Shown here: positions 49,955-59,267 of the stretch, piece after piece
How positions within the stretch are numbered: the first letter of the stretch is position 1
Layout of the letters: every line of letters starts with the position of its first letter
DNA from: Myxococcales bacterium
Lineage (GTDB): Bacteria > Myxococcota_A > UBA9160 > UBA4427
Assembly: GCA_012960035.1 (NCBI GenBank)
Contig: DUBZ01000072.1
Location: forward strand, 1-64,000
Length of the DNA stretch: 64,000 nt
Direction: 5' to 3'
Position numbers and translations under genes: made by a program
The notes under the pieces: generated by a model
The model's input: only the letters and a program-made list of their open reading frames with translations
Database searches by the model: none
Told to the model about the DNA's origin: nothing

Positions 49955-50689
49955 ATGAAGCTAAGCCGCAAGGAGTTTCTGATGGGTGCGGGTGGCTTGT
50001 CCGCCGGCTTCCCCCTCGGTGCGATCGCGCACGACCGCGCAAACCCAGGCAGGCGTTCGTTTGCCCAATGCGGTGAAGACCTGATCGTCGACTTCATCCT
50101 TGGCAAAATCGGGGTGACGGACATGACGTATCTCGACATCGGTGCCTTCGACCCGATCGAGATCAACAACACCTACCTCTTCTACGAGAAGGGCTTCAAG
50201 GGTGTTCTCGTCGAGCCCAACCCGGTGATGTGCGACAAGCTGCGCAAGGTGCGTCCTCGCGACACCACTCTCACCGCGGGGATCGGCATCACGGACGAAC
50301 GCGAAGCCGACTTCTACCAGATGAGCGACCCGTCGTGGAACACGTTTTCCAAAGAAGAAGCAGAGCACGTCGTCAAAACCACGAACGGCGCGATCTTTGT
50401 CGAGAAGCAACTCAAGATGCCGCTCCTCGAGATCAACAGAGTCATGGGAGAATATTTTGGCGGTGCACCGACATTCGTGTCGATCGACGCCGAAGGACTT
50501 CACTTCGATCTCGTGAAGGCGATCGACTACTCAAAATATCGCCCGCTGGTGATCTGTGTTGAAACACTCGTGTCCGGAACAACGAAGAGCATCCCCGAGA
50601 TCGCCCAGTACATGTCGAGCCAAGGCTATGTCGAGCGTGGCGGATCGTTCGTGAACACCATCTTCGTTGACGTGAAGGTGCTCGCTTAA
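49955..50689 (+). CDS. FkbM-family methyltransferase with Tat-like leader
   Basis: 244 residues. From residue 34 it is an FkbM methyltransferase: RSFAQCGEDLIVDFILGK, the SAM-binding start TYLDIGAFDPIEINNTYLFYEKG, VLVEPNP and later VSIDAEGLHFDLV. FkbM proteins O-methylate sugars or other hydroxyls using S-adenosylmethionine. Unusually, the first 30 residues (MKLSRKEFLMGAGGLSAGFP, then LGAIAHDRA) look like a twin-arginine leader with a Lys variant (SRKEFL), a hydrophobic core and an AxA-like end. Export of a SAM-dependent enzyme would be odd, as SAM is cytoplasmic. It follows the steroid operon by 54 bases on the same strand, probably as a separate unit. Confidence 0.75.
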   Translation: MKLSRKEFLMGAGGLSAGFPLGAIAHDRANPGRRSFAQCGEDLIVDFILGKIGVTDMTYLDIGAFDPIEINNTYLFYEKGFKGVLVEPNPVMCDKLRKVRPRDTTLTAGIGITDEREADFYQMSDPSWNTFSKEEAEHVVKTTNGAIFVEKQLKMPLLEINRVMGEYFGGAPTFVSIDAEGLHFDLVKAIDYSKYRPLVICVETLVSGTTKSIPEIAQYMSSQGYVERGGSFVNTIFVDVKVLA

Positions 50690-50934
50690 GCGATTAGCGA
50701 AATTTAGGCTCGCGTTTTGGTTACGAACCGTTCGGAACAGAGACCCGCTGAACGCTCACTCATTGTGTTTGTCCGTGATCACCACGCAATTTGCTGCGAT
50801 TGCTTTGCATGTGCGGAACAAAGGCACGACGAGGGTCCCGGTGGATTCAACACTTGGTTAGAATCGTACCCTTGCGACTGCTGAGCATTTGAGTGCCCGC
50901 GTATGGCTCTACTACGAGGTTCCACAAACCACCG

Positions 50935-52062
50935 ATGCAATCACCAATCAACCGCGCGTGGCAAGAATGGATCGGCCATCCCGAAACTGGCGAAGTGCCA
51001 CTACCGTCTCCTTCTCTCGGATTGGCCGCCAAGCTGGCGCTCGACGGAGGACTCTTGTGGGCGATGTCGAAGACCACTCCGCAGAGTTCGAGCCCGCAAG
51101 ATCTAGCGTCTGCCGATCGCGACCTCGATCGGTCATTGCGCTTCTTTGAAGACATGGGGTGGATCGATTCGCCCAGCGAATTTCACCGCAAACCGCCGCG
51201 CCTGAAGCAGCCCGACTTCACTCGTGCCTGGCGGGGGACGTTGCGTTACGAGCACATGCGATTTGCAAGTGGCTATGCGCCTCATGATGACGATCCGCTG
51301 CGCGAAGAGTGGATGTCGAACAAGAAAAACCTCACGGCTCACGCTTGGGTGCTGCGTCATCGCAATGGCGCGCATCCGTGGATCGTTTGTCTACATGGCT
51401 ACGGGATGGGTTCTGTTTGGACGGATCTGGCGGCCTTTCGTGCGGAATATTTGCACCGACAACTAGGCATGAACGTCATCAACTACGTCGCGCCACTGCA
51501 TGGCATGCGCGCCAATGCTGGAGCGCATGGCGGCGAATTCTTCGACGGTCCTCCTTCGAGCCCGGTGCACGGGAATGCACAGGCGATCTGGGATCTGCGG
51601 CGCATCCTCGGTTGGATTCGCTCGCATGGGCCGACCCGCATCGGTGTCCACGGGATTTCGCTGGGTGGCTCGACTGCGGCGCTGCTCGCGAACTACGATG
51701 CCGACCTCGACTGTGTCATCGCCGGGATCCCGGCAATACGCATCGACGAGCTGTTTCGCCACCACACTAAGAAAGAGCACCAGCCGAGCGATGATTTTTG
51801 GGAGCGTCTCGGCCGACTCCAAAGTGTGATCTCGCCCTTGTCTCAGCCCAGTGCCGTAGACCGCGAGCGTTTGTTCATCTATGCCGGCGTTGTTGATCGC
51901 CTGGTTCCGGCCAGGTTGCCCAATGATCTGTGGAACCACTGGGGCGAACCCGAGATGCTCTGGTACCACGGAAGTCATGTGACTTCGACGATGGATACCT
52001 CGGTGAAGTCGTTTCTTGATCGGGCTTTCGTCGCCACCCAGCTCGCCACACGCAGCCACTAG
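50935..52062 (+). CDS. Alpha/beta hydrolase
   Basis: About 375 residues from the ATG at 50935 (MQSPINRAW); a GTG at 50893 is also possible. The nucleophile elbow is VHGISLGGSTAAL, the likely acid is in IYAGVVDRLVPARLP and the His in YHGSHVTSTM. WIVCLHGYGMGS near residue 155 supplies the oxyanion HG motif. The N-terminal 130 residues are an extra helical region. It resembles uncharacterised large alpha/beta hydrolases with an N-terminal cap domain; ester or lactone hydrolysis is expected. No operon partner. Confidence 0.8.
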   Translation: MQSPINRAWQEWIGHPETGEVPLPSPSLGLAAKLALDGGLLWAMSKTTPQSSSPQDLASADRDLDRSLRFFEDMGWIDSPSEFHRKPPRLKQPDFTRAWRGTLRYEHMRFASGYAPHDDDPLREEWMSNKKNLTAHAWVLRHRNGAHPWIVCLHGYGMGSVWTDLAAFRAEYLHRQLGMNVINYVAPLHGMRANAGAHGGEFFDGPPSSPVHGNAQAIWDLRRILGWIRSHGPTRIGVHGISLGGSTAALLANYDADLDCVIAGIPAIRIDELFRHHTKKEHQPSDDFWERLGRLQSVISPLSQPSAVDRERLFIYAGVVDRLVPARLPNDLWNHWGEPEMLWYHGSHVTSTMDTSVKSFLDRAFVATQLATRSH

Positions 52063-52126
52063 ATTTCGTAGTCCGCAGCCAAATGCTTCAGTTCAAAAAC
52101 GTCCTCGTCCCTAAAAAGGAAAGTTC

Positions 52127-54034
52127 ATGACTTGTTCACCCACGGCGTCATCGGTGTCGACGTTCGCCTCCTTCACCATCTTGTTGGCTGCACTTGCCTT
52201 TGCTGGCTCGGCGCAAGCCGAAGCCGCCGATCGCCTTGAGTACTCGCCCTACCTTGGTGAAGACTTCCCGATGCAGCTGCTTTGGGGCGACACCCATGTC
52301 CACAGCTCCTTCAGCATGGACGCGAACGCGATGGGGAATACGCGTCTCGATCCGAGCGCGGCTTACCGGTTTGCAAAGGGTGAAGCGGTTGTCGCGAATA
52401 CGGGGATGACCGCGCAACTCGACATGCCGCTCGACTTTCTCGTAGTCTCCGACCACGCGGAATACATGGGCTTGCTTCCACGACTGCGCGCAAAGGATCC
52501 CACGCTCCTCGCCGATCCAGTGGCGCAGCGAATTTCAAATGCGATCACGGGAGACGCGGCTTCGGTGATGAGCGGCCTGCAAGAACTCATCGGTTCGCTC
52601 ACCACCAACGAACCGGTGATCGACAACGCGGACTTGAAGCGAAGCATTTGGGATGAGATCACCCGTCTCGCGGACGAACACAACGACCCGGGCAACTTCA
52701 CGGCGCTAATCGGCTACGAGTGGACCTCGATGCCGGGCGGCGACAACCTGCACCGTGTCGTGATCTATGCCGACGACGCCGAACGCGCGAACCAGCTGAT
52801 CCCTGTCTCGGCTTTTGATGGCGCCGACCCCGAACATCTCTGGACCTTCATGGAGAAGTACAAGAAGGAAACCGGAGGCCGTATTCTCGCGATCCCCCAC
52901 AACCCGAACGTCAGCAATGGCCGCATGTTCGCATTGGAAGATTCGCAGGGTCGTGCCTTCGACGCAGCCTACACGGCGCGCCGCATCTCCCATGAACCCA
53001 TCGTCGAAGTCACCCAGATCAAAGGCGACAGCGAAACGCATCCGTTGCTCTCCCCCGACGAAGAGTTCGCCGACTTCGAAACCTGGGACTTCGGTAACCT
53101 CCATCCCAATGCGGTGCTGAAGCAAGACGAGATGATCAAGTACGAATACGTGCGCTCTGCTCTCAAGATGGGCCTCGAAGAAGAAGCGCGCACGGGAACC
53201 AACCCGTTCAAGTATGGGATGATCGGTAGCACTGACGCCCACACCTCCCTCGCAACTGCGAACGAAGGCAACTTTTGGGGCAAGGCGACGCTGGTCGAAC
53301 CCGGTATGAAGCGCACCGTCGGTGGCATGTTTTCGTCGGGCCCTGACGACGAAGTGCAGCTGATGCCGTGGCAGTTCGTCGCCTCGGGGTATGCCGCAGT
53401 GTGGGCGCATGAAAATACGCGGGAATCGATCTTCGACGCGATGCGACGCAAGGAGGTCTACGCGACCACGGGCTCTCGCATCGCACTTCGCTTCTTTGGC
53501 GGCTGGGAGTTTGAGGCGAGTGACGCCCAACGCGCCGACGCCGCACGCGTTGGCTACCGAAAAGGTGTGCCGATGGGCGGCGACCTCACATCGACAAACG
53601 ACGGGAAGAAGCGCGCACCTGGTTTCTTGCTGAGCGCAACAAAAGATCCCCACGGCGCAAACCTCGACCGCATCCAAGTCATCAAGGGTTGGCGCGACGC
53701 GAAGGGCGAACTTCACGAAAAAGTCTACGAAGCTGCCCTGTCCGACGGCCGCACCCCGAACCGCAAGGGTCGCGCAAAGGCGTTGAAGTCAACCGTTGAC
53801 GTCGAAGCCGCGACGTACAGCAACTCGATCGGCGCAGTCGGCTTTTCAACTTTCTGGCAGGACCCGGACTTCGATCCGAAGCAGCGCGCGTTCTACTACG
53901 CACGGGTGATCGAAATCCCAACCCCACGATGGCCCGCCTACGACGTAAAGCGTTTGGGCGCAGAGAGCGCGGCCAACATGTTGATGGAAATACAGGACCG
54001 CGCTTACAGCTCGCCGATCTGGTACACGCCGTAA
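52127..54034 (+). CDS. Exported DUF3604 (PHP-like) protein
   Basis: 635 residues. A signal peptide (SFTILLAALAFAGSAQAEA) precedes the DUF3604 domain, which begins QLLWGDTHVHSSFSMDANAMG. The DTHVHS and VVSDHAEYMGLL motifs supply His and Asp residues like those of PHP metal-dependent phosphoesterases, and GSTDAHTSLATANEGNFWGK adds another. DUF3604 proteins are common in marine and steroid-degrading bacteria, but their substrate is not established. AAGGAAAG precedes the ATG. Convergent with the histidine kinase gene. Confidence 0.87.
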   Translation: MTCSPTASSVSTFASFTILLAALAFAGSAQAEAADRLEYSPYLGEDFPMQLLWGDTHVHSSFSMDANAMGNTRLDPSAAYRFAKGEAVVANTGMTAQLDMPLDFLVVSDHAEYMGLLPRLRAKDPTLLADPVAQRISNAITGDAASVMSGLQELIGSLTTNEPVIDNADLKRSIWDEITRLADEHNDPGNFTALIGYEWTSMPGGDNLHRVVIYADDAERANQLIPVSAFDGADPEHLWTFMEKYKKETGGRILAIPHNPNVSNGRMFALEDSQGRAFDAAYTARRISHEPIVEVTQIKGDSETHPLLSPDEEFADFETWDFGNLHPNAVLKQDEMIKYEYVRSALKMGLEEEARTGTNPFKYGMIGSTDAHTSLATANEGNFWGKATLVEPGMKRTVGGMFSSGPDDEVQLMPWQFVASGYAAVWAHENTRESIFDAMRRKEVYATTGSRIALRFFGGWEFEASDAQRADAARVGYRKGVPMGGDLTSTNDGKKRAPGFLLSATKDPHGANLDRIQVIKGWRDAKGELHEKVYEAALSDGRTPNRKGRAKALKSTVDVEAATYSNSIGAVGFSTFWQDPDFDPKQRAFYYARVIEIPTPRWPAYDVKRLGAESAANMLMEIQDRAYSSPIWYTP

Positions 54035-54046
54035 AGTACTTCCCGC

Positions 54047-54072
54047 CTCGGTTTGCTCTCGCTCAAGCCGAG
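54047..54072. terminator. Hairpin between convergent genes
   Basis: CTCGGTTTG and CAAGCCGAG pair over nine bases with one G-U, loop CTCTCGCT. It lies 13 bases after the DUF3604 stop and 14 bases before the end of the opposing kinase gene. There is no T-run. Confidence 0.35.
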
Positions 54073-54085
54073 CATCGTGTCGCGC

Positions 54086-55390
54086 CTACTCGGACGACCG
54101 GGCCCGTGGCAACTCGACGAGGAACTTCGCACCCCCCACGTCACCGCTTTCGATGCGGATCTGGCCACGCGCTTCCTCTATGAGTTTCTTCGTGATCGCA
54201 AGGCCGAGTCCGCCGGCGCGCCCAACGCGAGTGGAAAAGAACGGTTCGAACAAGCGGGAGCGCATGGCTTCGGGCACACCATCGCCTTGATCTTCGACGC
54301 TAAACGACACAGAAGTTTCGTGTGCCTCGGCTCGCACGATGACCGAGCTAGATCTTGGGGAAGCTTCAAGGGCGTTGAGGACTAGGTTCAGCATCACCTG
54401 CCGCAGGGCGTCTTCTCCAATTGCAACGTCGTCGACCTCAATGTCCGTTTCGATCTGGAGTGCGACTTCTCGTTCCGCGGCGCGTTGTTCAAGCAAACAC
54501 AACAGAGATCCAAAGACACGAGCGAGGTTCGCGGTCGTGTGTGGGGTTTCACTCGCGACGCGATTGCTTGCGGGGCGGGCATTTTCGAGCAGGGTGTCGA
54601 GCAAGCGCTCCATGCGCCCAAGCTCTTCGAGCACGACACTTCGAAACTCGACTTGGAATTCTTTGTCGTCGAGATGTTCGGGGAGTAGCTGCAAGAACGT
54701 CTTCATCGAAACCAGCGGGTTGCGGATTTCGTGAGCGACTTCAGCGAGCAGATCTCCCAGAACTGCAAGACGATCGAGCCGGCAGACTTCGGCGTCGAGG
54801 CGGGTCAGTCGTTCGAGCGCGCCTGCCGCAGCAGCCGGTGCACGCAGTTGCTGGATTGCAGTGTCGAGGGCTGCAAGGGTTCGCGGTCGCACGCTGCCGG
54901 GCGGGTCGTCGGCGTTGCCGAGTAACACGATCGCGACCGGTTCGTCGTTTGCAGAATGAAGCGGCATCGCGCAGCTCATGCCGAAGTTGGCGGCGAGTTG
55001 TGACAGCGCCGATGAGGTGGCGTGGGCAGCATCGCCTTCGCCGTCGAGGATGCCAATAGAAGTTGCCCCGAGGTCGACCGGATGCTTTACCGCGAACAAG
55101 GGTTCGAGCGCATCAAGGGTTGCGCCGTCCGGCGCCTGGGGAGTAGTCGCATCGCGATCGCTTGCGGCGATGACATAGGGCTCACCGTCGGGGCGTCGCG
55201 CCCACGCGCATGCTCGGCTGCTGTCCGTGGTCTCGACAAGTCGCCGGAGTGCATCAGTGAGCAAGCTCTGTAAGTCTTGTGACGCTGCCGTGTTTTGCCC
55301 AGCGTCGGCGCTTCGTTCGGCACCGACTTCATGGGTGACCTCGCGTGTAGCCGGAGCGCCGATCAACGTTGAATCACCGCTCGCCATCAA
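54086..55390 (-). CDS. Soluble sensor histidine kinase with GAF-like domain
   Basis: 434 residues without membrane segments. Residues 45-180 look GAF-like. The phosphoacceptor box is LAEVAHEIRNPLVSMKTFLQ; the ATPase shows the N box in MLNLVLNALEA, G1 in VEDQGDGVPEAM, the F box in FEPFFSTR and G2 in GGLGLAI. It autophosphorylates on that His and passes phosphate to a response regulator. The NtrC-type regulator at 59267 is on the other strand, 4 kb away, and could be its partner. It lies just downstream of the PBP1A gene (34 bases), same strand. Confidence 0.9.
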   Translation of the reverse strand: MMASGDSTLIGAPATREVTHEVGAERSADAGQNTAASQDLQSLLTDALRRLVETTDSSRACAWARRPDGEPYVIAASDRDATTPQAPDGATLDALEPLFAVKHPVDLGATSIGILDGEGDAAHATSSALSQLAANFGMSCAMPLHSANDEPVAIVLLGNADDPPGSVRPRTLAALDTAIQQLRAPAAAAGALERLTRLDAEVCRLDRLAVLGDLLAEVAHEIRNPLVSMKTFLQLLPEHLDDKEFQVEFRSVVLEELGRMERLLDTLLENARPASNRVASETPHTTANLARVFGSLLCLLEQRAAEREVALQIETDIEVDDVAIGEDALRQVMLNLVLNALEASPRSSSVIVRAEAHETSVSFSVEDQGDGVPEAMRSRLFEPFFSTRVGRAGGLGLAITKKLIEEARGQIRIESGDVGGAKFLVELPRARSSE

Positions 55391-55424
55391 CTACACCCTC
55401 GTTCGGTTGCGGCACAGGCCGCGA

Positions 55425-58061
55425 TTAGAAGAAGTCTTCACGAAGCGTTTTTTTGGTGTCGCCCGCGCTCTTGCGCGTCATCGTCGACTCCGTGGGTTCG
55501 GTGCCTTCGAGGAACGGCTGAAAGTACGCGTCCGCGCTGGCGTTGTCGGCAATGAGTCCGTTGCTTCGATCGATCCGCACCGTGACGATGTGGTCGGGTT
55601 CTTCGAAGTCGAGAACCGGCCGGTCTTTCAAGGCGACTTCCATGTACTCAACCCAGATCGGCGCCGCGGCGCGCGAACCCGTCTCACCCCACCCGAGGAT
55701 CGTAGAATCGTCGCGACCCACCCATACGCCGGTCACCAAGTCGCGCGAGAAGCCCATGAACCATGCGTCTTTTTGGTCGTTCGTCGTGCCCGTCTTGCCG
55801 CCGAGGGGGCGCCCGAGTTTGCGCAAGCGCCAACCGGTGCCGCGCGGGTCGGTGACGACGGCCTGCAGGAGGTCGCACATCAAGTACGCCGCGGCTTCCG
55901 AGATGATCTGATTCGTAGGGATGATCTCGGCGTCCGGGTATCCGTCGCCAATGGCGAGGGCAGATTCTACCGCGCTACTTTCTTTAGAACTCGGTGCTTG
56001 TTTGGACGGATCCTTTGCAAATTCGAGCGGTCGCAGCACCGGCGGCGGTTGGGGGCCAAGTGGCAAGTCTTCCAACAACACTTCGCCATGGCGATCGGTT
56101 ACCCGCGTGATGAAGCGCGGTGTGACCCGGCGCCCTTTGTTGGGGTAGACCGCGTACGCGGCGGTGAGTTCGACCAGCCCAACATCGCTCGAACCCAGCG
56201 CGAGAGAAAGATCGCGACTGAGCGGCGATTGGATGCCGAGGCGTCGCGCGTAGTCGATCACATAGTCGACCCCCACGTCGCGAAACAAGTGGACGGTGGC
56301 GTTGTTGATCGAGCGCACGAGTGCGGCGCGCATCGGCATCGGACCGTAAAAATGACGGCCGTAGTTCTGAGGGCGCCAGATGAAGCCCGACACTGGGTCT
56401 TCGTAAACGGCGGGCCGGTCGTACAGGGTCGACACCGGCGTGTACTTACGTGAAAGTGCCGCACCATAAATGAAGGGTTTGAACGCGGAGCCCGGTTGTC
56501 GCATTGCCTGGGTAGCGCGGTTGAACTGGCTTCGGTTGTAGTCGTAGCCGCCCACCATGGCGCGAACGTCGCCGGTTTCGACTTCCATCGAAAGCAGCGC
56601 GCCCTCGACCGTAGGCTCTTGGTAAATCATCAACCGTGCAAGCGCTGGAGGCGCGGGGGCGGGCTCGTCTCCTTCGAGTCCAACGGGTTCTTTGATCTCC
56701 GATCCCGCTTCGGTTGCCGCTGCAACGCTGTCCTCGGCTTCGAGTTCTACCGGCGCAACAAGCGGCTCACCTTTGAGGCGAATGAACTGCGCAACGTCTC
56801 CAACTTTAAAGATGCGTTCAATCTTTTTGACGGGCAGCGGCCGGCGCTTGACGTCCGCCTCGCGCGCCCAGGTGACGTCTTCAAGGGCCACTTGTCCCTC
56901 GATACCTGGCGCGAGTGCGATGAGTGCGGTCGTGAGGTCCGGATCGACGCTCACCACAACACCTTCAGCAAATTTGCTTACTTCAAGTTCTTGCCAGACA
57001 CCTGCTTCATCGAGGCCAAGCTTGTTTGTTTTAGCGAGAGCAGTGATCTCCGCTTCGACATCCGCCGCCGCAACTTGTCGAATGGGTCCGTGGTAGCCTC
57101 GCCGCTTGTCGTGGTCTTCGAGTCCCCGGCGTACCGCGGCCGAGGCTGCGATTTGAAGGTCAAGGTCGAGGGTCGTTTCGATCGTAATGCCGCCCTCGAG
57201 CACCATGTCGCCACCCAAGCGTTCAAACAGATACCGGCGCACCTCTTCGGTGAAGTGCTTGGCGGCAACAAACCCCTCGTCTGTAGTTCGGACGACGAGG
57301 GCGGGAGGTGTGTCGCGTTCTGCTTCGTACGTCGCTTGGTCGATGATCTTGTCGGCCAGCATGCGGCCGAGCACATACAGGCGACGACTTTCCGACAAGT
57401 CCGGGTTCACGAAAGGCGAGTACGCCGAAGGTCGCTGGGGGAGCCCCGCGAGCAGCGCTGACTCAGAAATCGAAAGTTCTTTTGCCGACTTGCCAAAATA
57501 AGTCTGGCCCGCTTCTTCGATCCCCCACGCCCCGCTGCCGAAGTAAATTTGATTCAAGTAGAGATACAGGATTTCGTTTTTCGTGAAGTGACTTTCGATC
57601 TCTCGCGCCAAGAACATTTCGCGCAGCTTTCGCGAGAAGCGTTTTTCGGGGCTCAGCAACATTTGCTTCACCAGCTGCATGGTGATTGTGCTCGCGCCCT
57701 GCTTGATCCCGCCCGCGCGGATGTCGACCCACGCCGCGCGCGCGATCGACACATAGTCGATGCCAGCGTGCTCGAAGAACGCGCTGTCCTCGGCAGCCAC
57801 GAAGGCCAAGCCCACGTGATCGGGCAGCGAACCCAAGGGTGCGAGATCGCGCCGCTCGTTGGCGTAGCGTCCGATCTCTCGGCCCTTGCGATCCAGCACG
57901 CGGCTGGTCAGTGCAGGCTGGTAGTCTTCAATGGATCGAAGGTCGGGGAGATCTTGCAGGTAGGTGACATAGACGAATGTGACGCCTGCCCCTGCTGTAA
58001 ATGCCAGTACGAGCACCAGCGTGAGCAGGACCCGGAACCCCCCGGACCGGATGAAAGCCAT
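55425..58061 (-). CDS. mrcA: Penicillin-binding protein 1A (class A)
   Basis: 878 residues. One N-terminal membrane segment (LLTLVLVLAFTAGAGVTFVYV) is followed by the GT51 glycosyltransferase domain with AAEDSAFFEHAGID (catalytic Glu), GASTITMQLVKQML and ESALLAGLPQRPSAY. The transpeptidase has SxxK in RQPGSAFKPFIYG, SxN in VRSINNATVHL and KTG in GGKTGTTNDQKDAWF. An OB-like insert lies between the domains. It polymerises and cross-links peptidoglycan in the periplasm. The length and insert fit PBP1A of Proteobacteria. Confidence 0.93.
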   Translation of the reverse strand: MAFIRSGGFRVLLTLVLVLAFTAGAGVTFVYVTYLQDLPDLRSIEDYQPALTSRVLDRKGREIGRYANERRDLAPLGSLPDHVGLAFVAAEDSAFFEHAGIDYVSIARAAWVDIRAGGIKQGASTITMQLVKQMLLSPEKRFSRKLREMFLAREIESHFTKNEILYLYLNQIYFGSGAWGIEEAGQTYFGKSAKELSISESALLAGLPQRPSAYSPFVNPDLSESRRLYVLGRMLADKIIDQATYEAERDTPPALVVRTTDEGFVAAKHFTEEVRRYLFERLGGDMVLEGGITIETTLDLDLQIAASAAVRRGLEDHDKRRGYHGPIRQVAAADVEAEITALAKTNKLGLDEAGVWQELEVSKFAEGVVVSVDPDLTTALIALAPGIEGQVALEDVTWAREADVKRRPLPVKKIERIFKVGDVAQFIRLKGEPLVAPVELEAEDSVAAATEAGSEIKEPVGLEGDEPAPAPPALARLMIYQEPTVEGALLSMEVETGDVRAMVGGYDYNRSQFNRATQAMRQPGSAFKPFIYGAALSRKYTPVSTLYDRPAVYEDPVSGFIWRPQNYGRHFYGPMPMRAALVRSINNATVHLFRDVGVDYVIDYARRLGIQSPLSRDLSLALGSSDVGLVELTAAYAVYPNKGRRVTPRFITRVTDRHGEVLLEDLPLGPQPPPVLRPLEFAKDPSKQAPSSKESSAVESALAIGDGYPDAEIIPTNQIISEAAAYLMCDLLQAVVTDPRGTGWRLRKLGRPLGGKTGTTNDQKDAWFMGFSRDLVTGVWVGRDDSTILGWGETGSRAAAPIWVEYMEVALKDRPVLDFEEPDHIVTVRIDRSNGLIADNASADAYFQPFLEGTEPTESTMTRKSAGDTKKTLREDFF

Positions 58062-58295
58062 GCGAACTCCAATAGTTACCCTACCCTAGCCGAGGCGTGC
58101 CCGGCTGCGCTAGAGATTTGACCGTTGATCGCTGGGGGTTCGCCGTTCTACACGGCCCGTTGGCGATTTGTGCACCCGACAGCTCTTGATCCAAGCCCAA
58201 GCGCGCAAGGGCTTCCTCGCGAACGCCGACTTCGACTGCCCGCACACCACAAGATCCTCACATAGACCCAACAAGACTGAATAAGGAAGCTCGAC

Positions 58296-59267
58296 ATGCC
58301 GCCCCAGCAACTCACCATGGCCTTCGTGATGGACCCCGTCACCGACCTCGATGTTGCGGGGGACACGACCTTTGTCTTCATGCTCGAAGCACAAAAGCGC
58401 GGGCACGCGGTGTTGTACGTCGATCCCGGCGACCTCACGATCGAACAAGGTCGGCCTGCGGCACGGGTTACGCCTGTGACCCTGCGAGCAGAAAAGGGAA
58501 ATCACGTCGATCTTGGCGACGCGCGCACGGTCATCCTCGACGACGAGGTCGACGTCGCTTTCCAGCGAAAGGACCCGCCGGTCGACGCAGCCTACATCGC
58601 AGCGACCCAGATCCTGGGCACCTGTCAAAAGACCCTCACCTTGAACCATCCCGAATCCGTGCTGGCCTTCAACGAAAAACTATTTGCCGTGCACTTCCCC
58701 GACCTCATGCCGATCACGTCAGTGACCAAAAATATCGCGGACTTGCGCCAGTTCATGGAAGCCCGGGGCGGCGAGATGATCGTGAAGCCGCTGGATGGCA
58801 AGGGTGGCGAGGGAATCTTCCACCTCGTCGAGGGCGAGAAGAACATCACGTCGATTCTCGAGCAGTCGACACAGTTCGGAACCCGCGCCGTGATGGCGCA
58901 AGAATATCTGCCCGCCATTCGCGAGGGCGACAAGCGCATTCTGCTCCTCGAAGGTGAATTGCTCGGCGCCTTATTGCGCGTTCCGGCCCCGAAAGAGGTC
59001 CGAGCCAACCTTCACGTCGGCGGCACGGCTGAAAAGGTGGAGCTGACTGCGGCGGATCTCAAAATTATCGAGCGCGTGGGGCCGGTTCTCAAGCGCCACG
59101 GCTTGTTCTTTGTCGGGATCGACGTCATCGGCGACCGTCTCACGGAGATCAACGTGACGAGTCCGACCGGCGTACAGGAAATCAACACGCTGGACAACAC
59201 TTGTCTAGAGGCGAAGGTGATGGATGCGGTCGAAGCAAAGTTTGGCGCGGGTTCTGGGAAGCTTTGA
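58296..59267 (+). CDS. gshB: Glutathione synthetase
   Basis: 323 residues, AAGGAAG before the ATG. It begins TMAFVMDPVTDLDVAGDTTFVFM, has the ATP-grasp loop VKPLDGKGGEGIF and ends with EINVTSPTGVQEIN, all GshB marks. It joins glycine to gamma-glutamylcysteine. Its stop overlaps the ATG of a sigma-54 regulator gene (TGATG), an unusual pairing. No gshA in the window. Confidence 0.93.
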   Translation: MPPQQLTMAFVMDPVTDLDVAGDTTFVFMLEAQKRGHAVLYVDPGDLTIEQGRPAARVTPVTLRAEKGNHVDLGDARTVILDDEVDVAFQRKDPPVDAAYIAATQILGTCQKTLTLNHPESVLAFNEKLFAVHFPDLMPITSVTKNIADLRQFMEARGGEMIVKPLDGKGGEGIFHLVEGEKNITSILEQSTQFGTRAVMAQEYLPAIREGDKRILLLEGELLGALLRVPAPKEVRANLHVGGTAEKVELTAADLKIIERVGPVLKRHGLFFVGIDVIGDRLTEINVTSPTGVQEINTLDNTCLEAKVMDAVEAKFGAGSGKL

